This document shows, piece after piece, positions 8,625 to 16,889 of a stretch of DNA of 64,000 nt. A program made the translations under genes and the position numbers. Under the pieces are notes generated by a model that had not been told where the DNA came from, did not search any database, and saw only the letters and a list, made by a program, of their open reading frames with translations. Where the stretch lies: assembly GCF_000176035.2 (NCBI RefSeq), contig NC_015675.1:558001-622000 (forward strand), written 5' to 3'. Source of the DNA: Mesorhizobium opportunistum WSM2075. Its GTDB lineage: Bacteria; Pseudomonadota; Alphaproteobacteria; Rhizobiales; Rhizobiaceae. Positions within the stretch are counted from its first letter, which is position 1. Each line of letters opens with the position of its first letter.

Positions 8625-9587
8625 TTAGTTTCCAGACATCGCCTTCAGATTGGCGGCGTATGCGTCGACGTCATCCTTGCCGATGATCTTGGTCGGGATG
8701 ATGATCAAATTGCCCTCCGGGATGCCCGACTTGTCGCCCTTGAGATAGGCGGCCATCAGCTTCATGCCCTGATAGGCCCATTCGAAGGGCTGCTGCACGA
8801 CGGTGGCGGCGATGGTGCCTTCCTTGACGCCGCCCAGCGTGATCGGATCGTCATCGAAACCGACGACGGTGATCGAGCCGAGCTTGCCGGCGTCGCGCAG
8901 CGCTTCATAGATGCGCGGCGTGTTGTAGGAATAGAAGCCGACCATGCAGGTGACGTCGGGGCTGGCGACCAGCGCGTCCTCGACATTCTTCTTGGCGCGC
9001 GCCTGATCGATGTCGTCGCCGCGCACGTCGACGAGCTCGATCTTGGTGCCGGCCAGACCATCCTTCATGCCCTGGATACGCTCCTTGGCATTGTCGGCGC
9101 CGAGCAGGCCGACGAAGCCCAAGCACTTGCCGCCATTGGGCATCGCCTTCTTGGCGATCTCGGCAGCCTGCTTGCCGGCATCGACGTTGGACGAACCGAT
9201 ATAGGCGACGCGCTTGGTCTGCGGGGCGTCACTGTCGGTGGTGAACAGCGCCGTCTCCGAGGCGATCTTGTTCAGGCCGTCGGTCGAGGTCTTGGGATCG
9301 ACGGCCGAGACCATGATGCCCTTGACGCCGGCCGTCACCAGATCGTCCATCAGCCGCTGCTGGATGGCGACCGAGGACTGTTCCGGATATTTGAGCTCGA
9401 GCGTGTAGTCGGGCAGTTCGCCCTGCGCCTTCTTGACGCCGGCTTCGGCCGCCTTCCAGAAATCGGAAGCGCCGTTGACGACGAAGGCCAGCGTCGGCTT
9501 GTCATCGGCGCGCGCGATGGCTGTCGCCGTGAGGCCAAGCAGCAGCGCTGCGGTGGCCACGGATGCATTGCGTATCAAGGATTTCAT
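8625..9587 (-). CDS. Periplasmic sugar-binding protein of an ABC importer (RbsB type)
   Basis: A 320-residue binding protein, first gene of a minus-strand importer operon. The ATG at 9587 follows GGGAGG with good spacing, so it is preferred over the in-frame TTG six bases upstream. The N-terminus has a lysine/arginine start, a Leu/Ala-rich core and an A-R-A cleavage site near residue 25. The mature part fits Peripla_BP_4: a P-T-L-A-F-V-V-N-G-A first strand, V-S-A-V-D-P-K-T-S, and V-V-G-F-D-D-D-P in the C-lobe. It is transcribed divergently from a LacI-type regulator 606 bp away, which probably controls it. The ligand is unknown. Confidence 0.92.
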   Translation of the reverse strand: MKSLIRNASVATAALLLGLTATAIARADDKPTLAFVVNGASDFWKAAEAGVKKAQGELPDYTLELKYPEQSSVAIQQRLMDDLVTAGVKGIMVSAVDPKTSTDGLNKIASETALFTTDSDAPQTKRVAYIGSSNVDAGKQAAEIAKKAMPNGGKCLGFVGLLGADNAKERIQGMKDGLAGTKIELVDVRGDDIDQARAKKNVEDALVASPDVTCMVGFYSYNTPRIYEALRDAGKLGSITVVGFDDDPITLGGVKEGTIAATVVQQPFEWAYQGMKLMAAYLKGDKSGIPEGNLIIIPTKIIGKDDVDAYAANLKAMSGN

Positions 9588-10193
9588 GTTCAACCTCCCG
9601 TTTTGGTGCAGCCATTCGGCTGACCGGTCTTAGTCACTAGAATTGCTTGCTCACCTGAATATGCCGCTTGCGGCTTGGACGCCCCTCCTCCTCAAGGGTA
9701 CCCGGCACTGAAAGAATGACGTCGTTCCAGCCACGAGCACGGACTTTAGAGACTCATCCCTCATTCGTAAATAGTCCGATTTGTCTGACATATCACATGT
9801 CCGAGACAAAGCTTCGCGGGGGGCACTATCCGCTCGCCATCGGGCCGTTCACATGCACCTCCCGCCGCTCCGGATCCAACCGGACCTGGACGCGCAGATC
9901 GACGTTACAGCGCATTTTTGTATTAGTAAACAGTATTAGTTTGACCTTGCTGGGGCGCCCATCGTTGCGACATCGCGGCTGCTTTGCCGACAAACCGCTG
10001 TGTTGGCGCGCGGGCGCTTACGCCTTTCTGTTCCTGCCGTTCCGGGATGCACATCGTCACATGGCGATGGACGGACAGTCTACTAATAGATATAAACGCA
10101 GCGACGATTCCTATAAGCCGGCGACGCCGCGCCGTCTTGCCGGACGGCAAGGCCGCCGCTAGGACAGGCCGGGGATCTGGGGACACGAATGCA
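9588..10193. promoter_or_regulatory. Divergent control region between importer operon and LacI regulator
   Basis: This 606-bp gene-free stretch separates the minus-strand importer from the plus-strand LacI regulator. It contains an imperfect palindrome at 9780-9810 (TTTGTCT-GACAT, 5-nt centre, ATGTC-CG-AGACAAA). Two direct copies of TATTAGT lie at 9921-9927 and 9934-9940, and an inverted copy ACTAATA at 10082-10088. These are candidates for operators of the adjacent regulator. No protein reading frame here looks credible: in-frame codons upstream of 10194 encode nothing recognisable. No RNA gene was recognised. Confidence 0.5.
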
Positions 10194-11327
10194 ATGAGCG
10201 AGACGACGGACGGCCCTATCGAAACGGCGCGGCGCCGCAAGGCGGCGGCGAAGCCAAAGGGCCGGGTCACCATGACCGACATCGCCAGGGCCGCCGGCTG
10301 TTCGCAAGCGACGGTTTCCTTCGTGCTCAACAATTCGCCGGGGATAAAACTGTCGCAGCAAACGCGCGAACGGGTGATCGAGGCCGCCCGCGCGCTCGGC
10401 TACAGCGCGCCCGCCTTCTCGGCGCTGAAGACGCCGATTGCCGCCTTCGAGGGGCGAGTCTTCGAAGGACCGGTCTTCGATGGACTTGACGGGGTGATCG
10501 GCTTTGCCGTCGACCAGTTGGCGACCAGCCCGGAAGCGGTGGTCGCCATCGAGGGCGCCCGCCAGGCCTCGTGGAACGCCGGCAACGTGCTTCTGGTGGC
10601 GCAGACCATGGGCGACGCCGTGATGGAGCCGCGCGCCATCCAGGCGCTGACCAGGCGGGGCATTTCGGCACTGATCTACATGACCATCTTCACCCGCGAG
10701 ATCACCGCGCCAGACTATCTCTATGGCCTCGACATCCCGGTGATCCTGCTCAACTGCTACACGGCGGACTATGCTTTCCCGGCTGTGGTGCCCTCCGAGA
10801 TCGCCGGCGGCCAGAGTTCCACCCGCCACCTGATAAGCCACGGGCACCGCCGCATCGCCACCATCACCGGCGAACCCTGGATGCAGGCCGCGCAGGACCG
10901 GCTGAAAGGCTACCGCCGCGCGCTCGCCACCGCCGACATCCCGTTCGATCCCGAACTGGTGGTCGAGGGCGACTGGTCGGCCAGTGCCGGCTATGCCGCG
11001 ACCGTCAAGTTGCTCGCGCTAAAAGACCGCCCGACCGCCATCTTCTGCCAGAACGACCGTACCGCGATCGGCTGCTACGAAGCGCTGAAGGAGGCCGGCC
11101 TGCACATTCCGCAGGACATCTCCGTGGTCGGCTACGACGACGAGGAAATCGCCCGCCACCTGTTCCCGCCGCTGACCACCTCGATCCTGCCGCACATGGC
11201 GATGGGCCAGTGGGCGATCGAACAGCTGGAGGCACCGCCGGCGCCTGGACGGGGACGCTACCCGATCACCAAGCTGGAGTGTCCGCTGGTGGAACGGGAC
11301 AGCGTGAGGGCGGTGAAGGGCGGCTAG
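10194..11327 (+). CDS. LacI-family transcriptional regulator
   Basis: A 377-residue repressor-type regulator. An N-terminal tail rich in Arg/Lys leads into the LacI helix-turn-helix M-T-D-I-A-R-A-A-G-C-S-Q-A-T-V-S (about residues 25-40) and the hinge E-A-A-R-A-L-G-Y. A periplasmic-binding-like effector domain follows, with the family motifs A-I-F-C-Q-N-D and V-V-G-Y-D-D-E-E-I-A. ATG at 10194 is chosen because the domain begins just after it and GGGGA precedes it; the frame is open further upstream but encodes nothing recognisable. It is divergent from an RbsABC-type importer and probably responds to that sugar. Confidence 0.9.
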   Translation: MSETTDGPIETARRRKAAAKPKGRVTMTDIARAAGCSQATVSFVLNNSPGIKLSQQTRERVIEAARALGYSAPAFSALKTPIAAFEGRVFEGPVFDGLDGVIGFAVDQLATSPEAVVAIEGARQASWNAGNVLLVAQTMGDAVMEPRAIQALTRRGISALIYMTIFTREITAPDYLYGLDIPVILLNCYTADYAFPAVVPSEIAGGQSSTRHLISHGHRRIATITGEPWMQAAQDRLKGYRRALATADIPFDPELVVEGDWSASAGYAATVKLLALKDRPTAIFCQNDRTAIGCYEALKEAGLHIPQDISVVGYDDEEIARHLFPPLTTSILPHMAMGQWAIEQLEAPPAPGRGRYPITKLECPLVERDSVRAVKGG

Positions 11328-11367
11328 ACGGCTGGCTTCTCCCCGCAAGGATTTGGCCGTTCAGGCC

Positions 11368-11598
11368 TCAGAAGGGGATTTCAGCGCCCGCCTGTTCGTC
11401 GAACAGAACCGAGCACCCCCGCGCAAGCGCCACCTTCGAAAGCGCATTTGCCACCGCGTGGTCCGATGACACGAAATCGCCGGTCAACACCCGCAACTCT
11501 TCCACCCCTTCGGCCATCGAGACGAAATTCCCAACCGCGGGATCGCGCTTGCACGCCTCGACCACGCAAAGCAGATCGATCATTTCGAAGCTGTGCAT
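11368..11598 (-). CDS. Small hypothetical protein, 76 residues
   Basis: A 76-residue protein whose start is fixed by a GGAGG Shine-Dalgarno (11605-11609) six bases before the ATG at 11598. It is acidic and cysteine-containing (H-S-F-E-M-I-D-L-L-C-V-V-E-A-C-K), soluble, with no signal peptide or membrane segment. The frame stays open upstream, but those codons read as noise. No domain is recognised. It lies between the LacI regulator (convergent) and a hydrolase gene (divergent). Function unknown. Confidence 0.55.
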   Translation of the reverse strand: MHSFEMIDLLCVVEACKRDPAVGNFVSMAEGVEELRVLTGDFVSSDHAVANALSKVALARGCSVLFDEQAGAEIPF

Positions 11599-11875
11599 AT
11601 CCAGCCTCCGGAAAGAATCCGTCCCTTGCAGGGTTATGAACGCATCCGTGGGAGATAATGTTCCCGGCTCGCCTTCAAGCTGGAGTGGCCGCCTGTGGAG
11701 CGGGAGCGTGTGAGGCGGTGAATGCCGGCTGACGGCAACTTGTTGGCGAACAGGCACCGAGCGCCATGGACTGGATAAAAGGCGGGTTTGGAATATTTCA
11801 TTCCTCGACAGGCTACTCAAATATGATTGACCAGCCGGGATGATTGCCCAGCCGGTTTTCGGAAAGGTCCCTGAC

Positions 11876-12577
11876 ATGGCACTCAACGGTCCCCGCCCGA
11901 CCTGGCTTACCTTCGACTGCTACGGAACGCTGATCCAGTGGGATGAAGGGCTGATGGCGGCGATGGAGACGATCCTGTCGCGCAAGGGCCGCAAGATCGG
12001 GGCGGAAGAATTCATTCCCGTCTACGACCGGCATGAACACCAGCTGGAGCATACCAAGCCGCATCTCTCCTTCGCCGACGTCACGGCAAAAGCCTTGCAG
12101 CTGGCGATGCGCGATTTTTCGCTGGATGCGGATGCCGGCGACGCTGAATTGCTGACGTCTTCGATCGGGCGGATGCCGCCTTTCCCGGAAGTTGTCGCGA
12201 CGTTGCGCCGGCTGAAGCAAGCCGGCTTCAAGCTGGCGATCATCTCGAACACCGACGATGCGATCATCGCCGGCAATGTCGCGCAGTTGGGCGGCGCAAT
12301 AGACCGGGTCATCACGGCGCAGCAGGCGCAAGCCTACAAGCCGTCGCGGCAGATTTTCGAACATGCCTGGCGGGCCCTTGGCGTGACCAGGGAAGACCTG
12401 GTGCACATCTGCGCCAGCCCGCATCTCGACCTGACCGCCGCACGCGACCTCGGCTTTCGCGCCGTGTGGGTCGATCGCGGCACCGGGCGACGGCCGCCGG
12501 CGGACTATGAGCCGGACGCGATTGCGCATGGGCTGGATGACGTGCCGGGGTTTTTCGAGAAGGCTGGGTGGGTTTAG
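11876..12577 (+). CDS. Haloacid dehalogenase-like hydrolase (type II)
   Basis: A 233-residue HAD-superfamily enzyme. Motif I reads F-D-C-Y-G-T-L with the nucleophilic Asp near residue 14, motif II I-I-S-N-T, then K-P-S-R-Q-I-F with the Lys of motif III and the H-I-C-A-S segment leading to the C-terminal acidic loop. D-x-Y-G-T is characteristic of L-2-haloacid dehalogenases and relatives, which hydrolyse the C-halogen or phosphate bond through an aspartyl ester. ATG at 11876 is preferred to one 36 bp upstream because family homology begins there. The true substrate could be a halo-acid or a small phosphate ester. Confidence 0.85.
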   Translation: MALNGPRPTWLTFDCYGTLIQWDEGLMAAMETILSRKGRKIGAEEFIPVYDRHEHQLEHTKPHLSFADVTAKALQLAMRDFSLDADAGDAELLTSSIGRMPPFPEVVATLRRLKQAGFKLAIISNTDDAIIAGNVAQLGGAIDRVITAQQAQAYKPSRQIFEHAWRALGVTREDLVHICASPHLDLTAARDLGFRAVWVDRGTGRRPPADYEPDAIAHGLDDVPGFFEKAGWV

Positions 12578-12605
12578 CGGGTGGTTCGGGAAATCGGCGG
12601 CCTGC

Positions 12606-13136
12606 TCATTTCTCCGCAGACGTCCACACATGGGCGAACTCGACACCGCGAAGACCGGCGTTCCGGACCTTCTCAACGAAACTGCCGGTGACGTAGACGG
12701 CCGAGGCCCGCATCGGCAGTCTGAAGAGCTCTGCGGCGCCAATTCTCTCTGTCCTGAAGACATGACGCTCGATGTCGAGGATGTCTCCATTGTCGAAATA
12801 GGCGATGCGCGACCGCTCATGATCGAGGGCGTCGAGGACTGTCGTGGCGTTGAAAAGCCAGACCGCTTCCCCCTTTATGGGCAGAAGCTGCCCGTGCTCG
12901 ACAAGAACCGGCGCCAGTGCTTCGACGGCGGGCTTCTTCAAGATCGGCGCGTGTTCGCCCAGCCACGGGAAATCGGAGTAGGTCCGACCTGCCGTATCCA
13001 GTTTCATGACAGGGGCGATCCAATCCTGAATGACGCGTCCGTCCAGCGCGAAAAAGGTCTCATAATCGTCGTCATCAGCCGGGAATATCCATTCCTGATC
13101 TTCGACGACTTGGAACTTGTGTACGGTCAGTGGCAT
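12606..13136 (-). CDS. Imm11/DUF1629-type immunity-like protein
   Basis: A 176-residue soluble protein. Its layout matches my memory of the Imm11 (DUF1629) family: F-F-A-L-D-G-R-V-I-Q-D-W early, S-D-F-P-W, a central L-F-N-A-T-T-V-L-D-A-L-D, an E-L-F-R-L-P segment and a late V-R-N-A-G-L-R-G-V-E-F. Members of that family are proposed immunity proteins of polymorphic toxin systems and are also found as orphans. No toxin-like gene is adjacent: the neighbours are a hydrolase and a GlxA-type regulator. The start has a GGAG Shine-Dalgarno. Actual function is unproven. Confidence 0.6.
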   Translation of the reverse strand: MPLTVHKFQVVEDQEWIFPADDDDYETFFALDGRVIQDWIAPVMKLDTAGRTYSDFPWLGEHAPILKKPAVEALAPVLVEHGQLLPIKGEAVWLFNATTVLDALDHERSRIAYFDNGDILDIERHVFRTERIGAAELFRLPMRASAVYVTGSFVEKVRNAGLRGVEFAHVWTSAEK

Positions 13137-13163
13137 CGCGCGTTTTCTCCCCGGCGATCATCG

Positions 13164-14135
13164 TCAGAATTCAGCATGCATTTTGCGAAACAGGCGCGGC
13201 GAGACGCCGAAGCGGCGCTCGAAGGCTTCGGAGAAGCGCGTCGCCGGGGACAAGCCGATCTCGGCCGCGACCGACTTCAGCGAAAGCCCGCGGCACAGCA
13301 GCATGCGGGCGGCATCGAGGCGCGCTGTCTCGACAAACCGGGCCGGCGTTTCGCCGGTGGCCGCGACGAACTTGCGATGAAACGTCCGCTCGCTGAGGCC
13401 GGCGCGATCGGCCAGCACAGGAACTTCCAGCGATGCGCCGAGGTTCGCCAGTATCCAGGCGATCAGCTCGGCGAAAGGACTATCGGCCTTCACTTGCGCC
13501 TGAAGCAACGGGCTGAACTGGGACTGGTAGCCGGGGCGTCGCGCATAAAGCACGAGCCGTTTGGCGACCTCGCCGGCAATCTCGGCGGACAGATCGTGCG
13601 CGACCATGGCGAGCGCCATGTCGATGCCGGTGGTAACCCCGGCTGAGGTCCACAGCCGCCCATCGACCACGTAGAGCGAATCCGGATCGACGGTGATGGA
13701 TGGAAAGGCGGCGCCAAGCGGCGCGCAGGCATCCCAGTGTGTGGCGACACGATGCCCGTCGAGCAGTCCGAGCCTTGCGAGGATGATCGCGCCTGAACAG
13801 ACGGAGCCAAGCCGTTGCGCCTTGCCCGCCAGCTTCCGGAGCGATGCTGCCCAGGCGGAATGCGCAAGGACCGGCAGCAGGTGCTCGCGCTCCGCGCCGG
13901 CGACAAGGAGCGTATCGACCGCCTTGCGGGCGCGTTCTTCCAGGCTTCGCGTCTCGACGGCGATGCCGCTGCTGCTCGCCACCGACCCGCCCGCGGCCGA
14001 GACGAGGTCGATAGCATAAAACGGTGGTTTCTCACGCAACCCCAGAGATCGATTGGCGCTGGTGAACACCGAGATCGGCCCCGACGTGTCGAGGAGCTCG
14101 AAGCCGGGATAGACGGCGAAGGTGACATGATGCAT
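13164..14135 (-). CDS. GlxA-type transcriptional regulator (DJ-1/PfpI domain plus AraC helix-turn-helix)
   Basis: A 323-residue two-domain regulator. Residues 1 to about 190 form a class I glutamine amidotransferase-like (DJ-1/PfpI) domain, with the nucleophile-elbow-like S-V-C-S-G-A and the downstream G-H-R-V-A-T-H-W. The C-terminal 100 residues hold two AraC helix-turn-helix motifs (L-S-E-R-T-F-H-R-K-F and S-V-A-A-E-I-G-L-S). Such proteins sense small metabolites and activate catabolic genes. No Shine-Dalgarno precedes the ATG at 14135; instead a small palindrome (14136-14150) abuts it. The divergent monooxygenase may be its target. Confidence 0.87.
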   Translation of the reverse strand: MHHVTFAVYPGFELLDTSGPISVFTSANRSLGLREKPPFYAIDLVSAAGGSVASSSGIAVETRSLEERARKAVDTLLVAGAEREHLLPVLAHSAWAASLRKLAGKAQRLGSVCSGAIILARLGLLDGHRVATHWDACAPLGAAFPSITVDPDSLYVVDGRLWTSAGVTTGIDMALAMVAHDLSAEIAGEVAKRLVLYARRPGYQSQFSPLLQAQVKADSPFAELIAWILANLGASLEVPVLADRAGLSERTFHRKFVAATGETPARFVETARLDAARMLLCRGLSLKSVAAEIGLSPATRFSEAFERRFGVSPRLFRKMHAEF

Positions 14136-14150
14136 TGGCAGAAAATGCCA
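14136..14150. promoter_or_regulatory. Palindrome abutting the GlxA-type regulator start
   Basis: TGGCA and TGCCA arms (5 bp each) around a 5-nt centre lie immediately before the regulator's start codon and occupy the place of the Shine-Dalgarno. This could be an autoregulatory operator. The element is short and could be chance. Confidence 0.3.
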
Positions 14151-14217
14151 TGTTTATGTCATTCCCGCCAGAGGGTGCGCTCGATACCGTGACGAGGGGA
14201 GCTACGCTCGATCGGGG

Positions 14218-14334
14218 ATGCCCATGCGCAATCTCATCTGGGCTGGATTAGCCCTCATCGCCCTGCCGGCGGCAGGCCTCGGCCTTTGGCTGAGGACGCA
14301 GCTCGAATACCCGCAATACGGAGCGGGACGATGA
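14218..14334 (+). CDS. Small single-helix membrane peptide, translationally coupled to monooxygenase
   Basis: A 38-codon reading frame (36 residues if started at the second ATG, 14224, behind GGGGA). It encodes a short basic N-terminus, a hydrophobic helix rich in Leu/Ala/Gly of about 20 residues, and a polar tail ending Y-G-A-G-R. Its TGA (14332-14334) overlaps the ATG of the monooxygenase (14331) as ATGA, the usual sign of translational coupling. It is too short for standard gene calling. It could be a real membrane peptide or only a leader whose translation opens the monooxygenase start. Confidence 0.4.
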   Translation: MPMRNLIWAGLALIALPAAGLGLWLRTQLEYPQYGAGR

Positions 14335-15602
14335 AGGCGCTGATCGCCGGCGCCGGCATCGGTGGGCTAACGACCGCGCTCTTCCTGCACCGGGCCGGCA
14401 TCGAGGTGGAGATCTTCGAGCGCGCCGAGGCGGTGCGCGAACTCGGCGTCGGCATCAACATGCTGCCGCACGCTGTCGGCCTGCTGGCCGAACTCGGGCT
14501 GATGGCGGCACTCGACGCGGCCGCAATCCGCACGCGCGAACTGATCTATGCGAACCGGTTCGGCCAGATCGTCTGGCGGGAGCTGCGCGGCATCGAGGCA
14601 GGCCATGCCGTGCCGCAATTCAGCATCCATCGCGGCACGCTGCTGGGCTTGATTCATCGGGCTGTGATCGACCGGTTGGGGCCGGGCGCCATCCGCACGA
14701 ATTGCGCCGTGACCGGCTTCGAACAGGAGGGGCGCCGGGCCACGGTTTACCTCTCGGAAGCCGGGAAGTCCTTGCAGGCGAGCGGCGATCTGCTGGTCGG
14801 TGCCGACGGGATTCACTCCACCGTGCGCGCAAACCTCTATCCCGACGAGGGGCCGCCGATCTGGAACGGCGTCATGCTCTGGCGCGGCGCCACGTGGTGG
14901 CCGACATGGCGGGACGGCCGCACCATTGCGATCGCTGGCGGCAACCATGCCAAGTTCGTCTTCTATCCGATCGGAAAGGATCCCGACAATCCAGGCATGC
15001 GTCTGACCAACTGGGCCGTGAGGGCCAGAAGCCGCCAAGCAACCAGCCGAACGCTCACCCTTGGCGACTGGAGCCGGCCCGGCAAGCTCGACGAGGTCTT
15101 GCCGTTCGTGCGCGACCGCTTCCACCTGGATTACGTCGATCCGGCCGAGATCATCCGCGCCACCGGCGCGTTTCATGAATATCCCAACTGCGACCGCGAA
15201 CCGCTGCCGCGCTGGTCGTTCGGACGCGTCGCGCTGTTGGGCGACGCCGCCCACCCCATGTATCCCGTGGGCTCGAACGGAGCGAGCCAGGCCATCCTCG
15301 ATGCGAGCTCCCTGGCGGAACATCTGCGGACCCAGGGATCGGTGGAGGCCGCGCTCGCGGCATACGACGCGGAACGCCGTCCCAACACGGCGCAAATCGT
15401 CCACTCCAACCGCAAGGGCGGGCCGGAAGGCGTGATCGACCTCGTGGAAAGCCGAGCGCCCGACGGCTTCGACGACATCGAGACCGTCGCATCCTACGAG
15501 GAACGCCAGCGGGTCGTGCGTGGCTATGCAAGCCTGGCCGGATTTGCCGCGGACAATCCGCAAGGGACAGTCAAGCAGGCGAAAGGTAGGTTAAGGCCAT
15601 GA
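14331..15602 (+). CDS. FAD-dependent monooxygenase (PhzS/salicylate hydroxylase-like)
   Basis: A 423-residue flavoprotein. The N-terminus holds the dinucleotide-binding G-A-G-I-G-G-L-T-T-A (about residues 6-15) and the acidic E-I-F-E-R strand end. Further on are the D-L-L-V-G-A-D-G motif and the F-A-D ribityl motif G-D-A-A-H-P-M-Y-P-V-G-S-N-G, which places it in the group A flavin monooxygenases. GGAGCGGGA precedes ATG 14331. It probably hydroxylates an aromatic or heterocyclic acid using NAD(P)H and oxygen; the phenazine-type label rests only on overall resemblance. It is divergent from the GlxA-type regulator. Confidence 0.87.
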   Translation: MKALIAGAGIGGLTTALFLHRAGIEVEIFERAEAVRELGVGINMLPHAVGLLAELGLMAALDAAAIRTRELIYANRFGQIVWRELRGIEAGHAVPQFSIHRGTLLGLIHRAVIDRLGPGAIRTNCAVTGFEQEGRRATVYLSEAGKSLQASGDLLVGADGIHSTVRANLYPDEGPPIWNGVMLWRGATWWPTWRDGRTIAIAGGNHAKFVFYPIGKDPDNPGMRLTNWAVRARSRQATSRTLTLGDWSRPGKLDEVLPFVRDRFHLDYVDPAEIIRATGAFHEYPNCDREPLPRWSFGRVALLGDAAHPMYPVGSNGASQAILDASSLAEHLRTQGSVEAALAAYDAERRPNTAQIVHSNRKGGPEGVIDLVESRAPDGFDDIETVASYEERQRVVRGYASLAGFAADNPQGTVKQAKGRLRP

Positions 15603-16326
15603 CGCCAATGTTCGACCTTTGCGCTCTCGGCTTTTTTGCAGCTTCTCATGACAGCCGCTAAGAGGCGAAGCCGGTGTCCATTCAAGTTGGACTCAATCCT
15701 ACAAAAGGGGCGCTCGGCAAGGCGGAAGTTGGCGAAAAGGCCGCTTCACCCTTTCCGATGAACGTGCTTGGTGGGTTTAGAGCGCGACGCGCAACGGATC
15801 AGGCGATATGGCACCGATCGCCACGATTTCTGCGAGAGCGACAAACCGCGATCGACTGCCGCAACGCGCTGAAGTAGCCGACCTGCTGCCGGATGTTTCC
15901 TTGTCTGCCTCTTCCCAGCGCTAACGACATCGACCCATATGGCGACCGGCCGATGGGCCGGCGCTGTCCCAAACCACCCGCCAGAAAGCCGGCCAGAAAG
16001 GATGACACGGCATTCTGAGGTTTGGCCCACATAGACACCGGCAAACCAGCTTGCCAATCCCCCCATTTGGCAAGGATAGGATCTATATCTGATGCCACGA
16101 TACCTCGATCGAATTGCGCTGGCAAAATATTTTTCTACAATGTATTCTCGTTATTTAAGCATACAGTCCATGCCATCAGGTATCCACCTCGCGCAATTGC
16201 TCTCCTGACACAGCGTGGAGGCAATAAATCGTGCGTCTCGGTGTCGATTCTTGATGAATTTGGTGGAGAGCATTCGGCCTAGTCCTTTTTGGAGGACGGC
16301 GGGTAGCGGCATAGGGAGATAAGTCA
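15603..16326. other. Gene-poor stretch at the edge of a lower-G+C patch
   Basis: This 724-bp stretch has short reading frames on both strands (for example 15674-15877 plus and 15799-16125 minus), none with a convincing domain, ribosome binding site or codon pattern. Base composition falls toward A+T from about 16080, marking the transition into the DUF1353/caspase segment. I see no direct repeat of the tRNA-Arg 3' end here that would mark an attachment site. It may contain decayed insertion-sequence material. Confidence 0.4.
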
Positions 16327-16854
16327 GTGGCCGACAAGAAGTCGTTCATGAAAATTGCGCTTACGCCGACTCGTGATATTATATCGCCCCCGGTGCCTAT
16401 AGTGCCCTTCGCTGATTGGGACTATTATTACACGACCAAGTCACTTGAATGGCGCGCAGATAAAGGCATCGCGATGGAACCGGTCGCGGTCAGCGTTCCC
16501 GCCGGCTTTGTTACAGATCTTGCCAGCATTCCGCCGGAATTCTGGAGCGGATTACCTCCTGCGGCGCGCTATTCTTATCCGGCGATCGTCCACGATTATT
16601 TGTATTGGTTCCAGCCATGCAAGCGAGAAGAGGCCGACGGAGTCCTTAAGGCAGCTATGGCAGATATGAAAGTGTCCTCGGCCACGGCTTTCATCATCTA
16701 TCAAGCAGTGCGGTTGGGCGGCGGAAGAGCTTGGGACGCTAACGCAACTATGCGCGACGCCGGTGAACGCAGGGTTCTCTGCAAATATCCCTCTGATGTC
16801 GCGACGACATGGAACCAATGGAAGCAGCAGCCGAACGTTTTCACTCCTGAATAG
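16327..16854 (+). CDS. DUF1353 family protein
   Basis: A 175-residue soluble protein from GTG at 16327, behind AGGGAGAT. The core V-P-A-G-F-V-T-D-L-A-S-I-P followed by a Tyr-rich Y-S-Y-P-A-I-V-H-D-Y-L-Y is the signature of DUF1353, a family common in phages and in scattered bacterial accessory loci; its biochemical role is unknown. Conserved Asp and His residues there could bind metal or act in hydrolysis (inference). Its TAG overlaps a possible GTG of the caspase-like gene, whose better start is 36 bp on, so the two form one transcription unit. Base composition is lower in G+C than in neighbouring genes. Confidence 0.75.
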   Translation: MADKKSFMKIALTPTRDIISPPVPIVPFADWDYYYTTKSLEWRADKGIAMEPVAVSVPAGFVTDLASIPPEFWSGLPPAARYSYPAIVHDYLYWFQPCKREEADGVLKAAMADMKVSSATAFIIYQAVRLGGGRAWDANATMRDAGERRVLCKYPSDVATTWNQWKQQPNVFTPE

Positions 16855-16889
16855 TGCTCTATGCGTCCAGTTCGTTTTGGAGGATGCCG

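Noticed and set aside
15799..16125. A 108-codon minus-strand frame in the gene-poor stretch
   Set aside because: No Shine-Dalgarno, no domain, and overlapping frames on the other strand look equally plausible; probably decayed or non-coding DNA.
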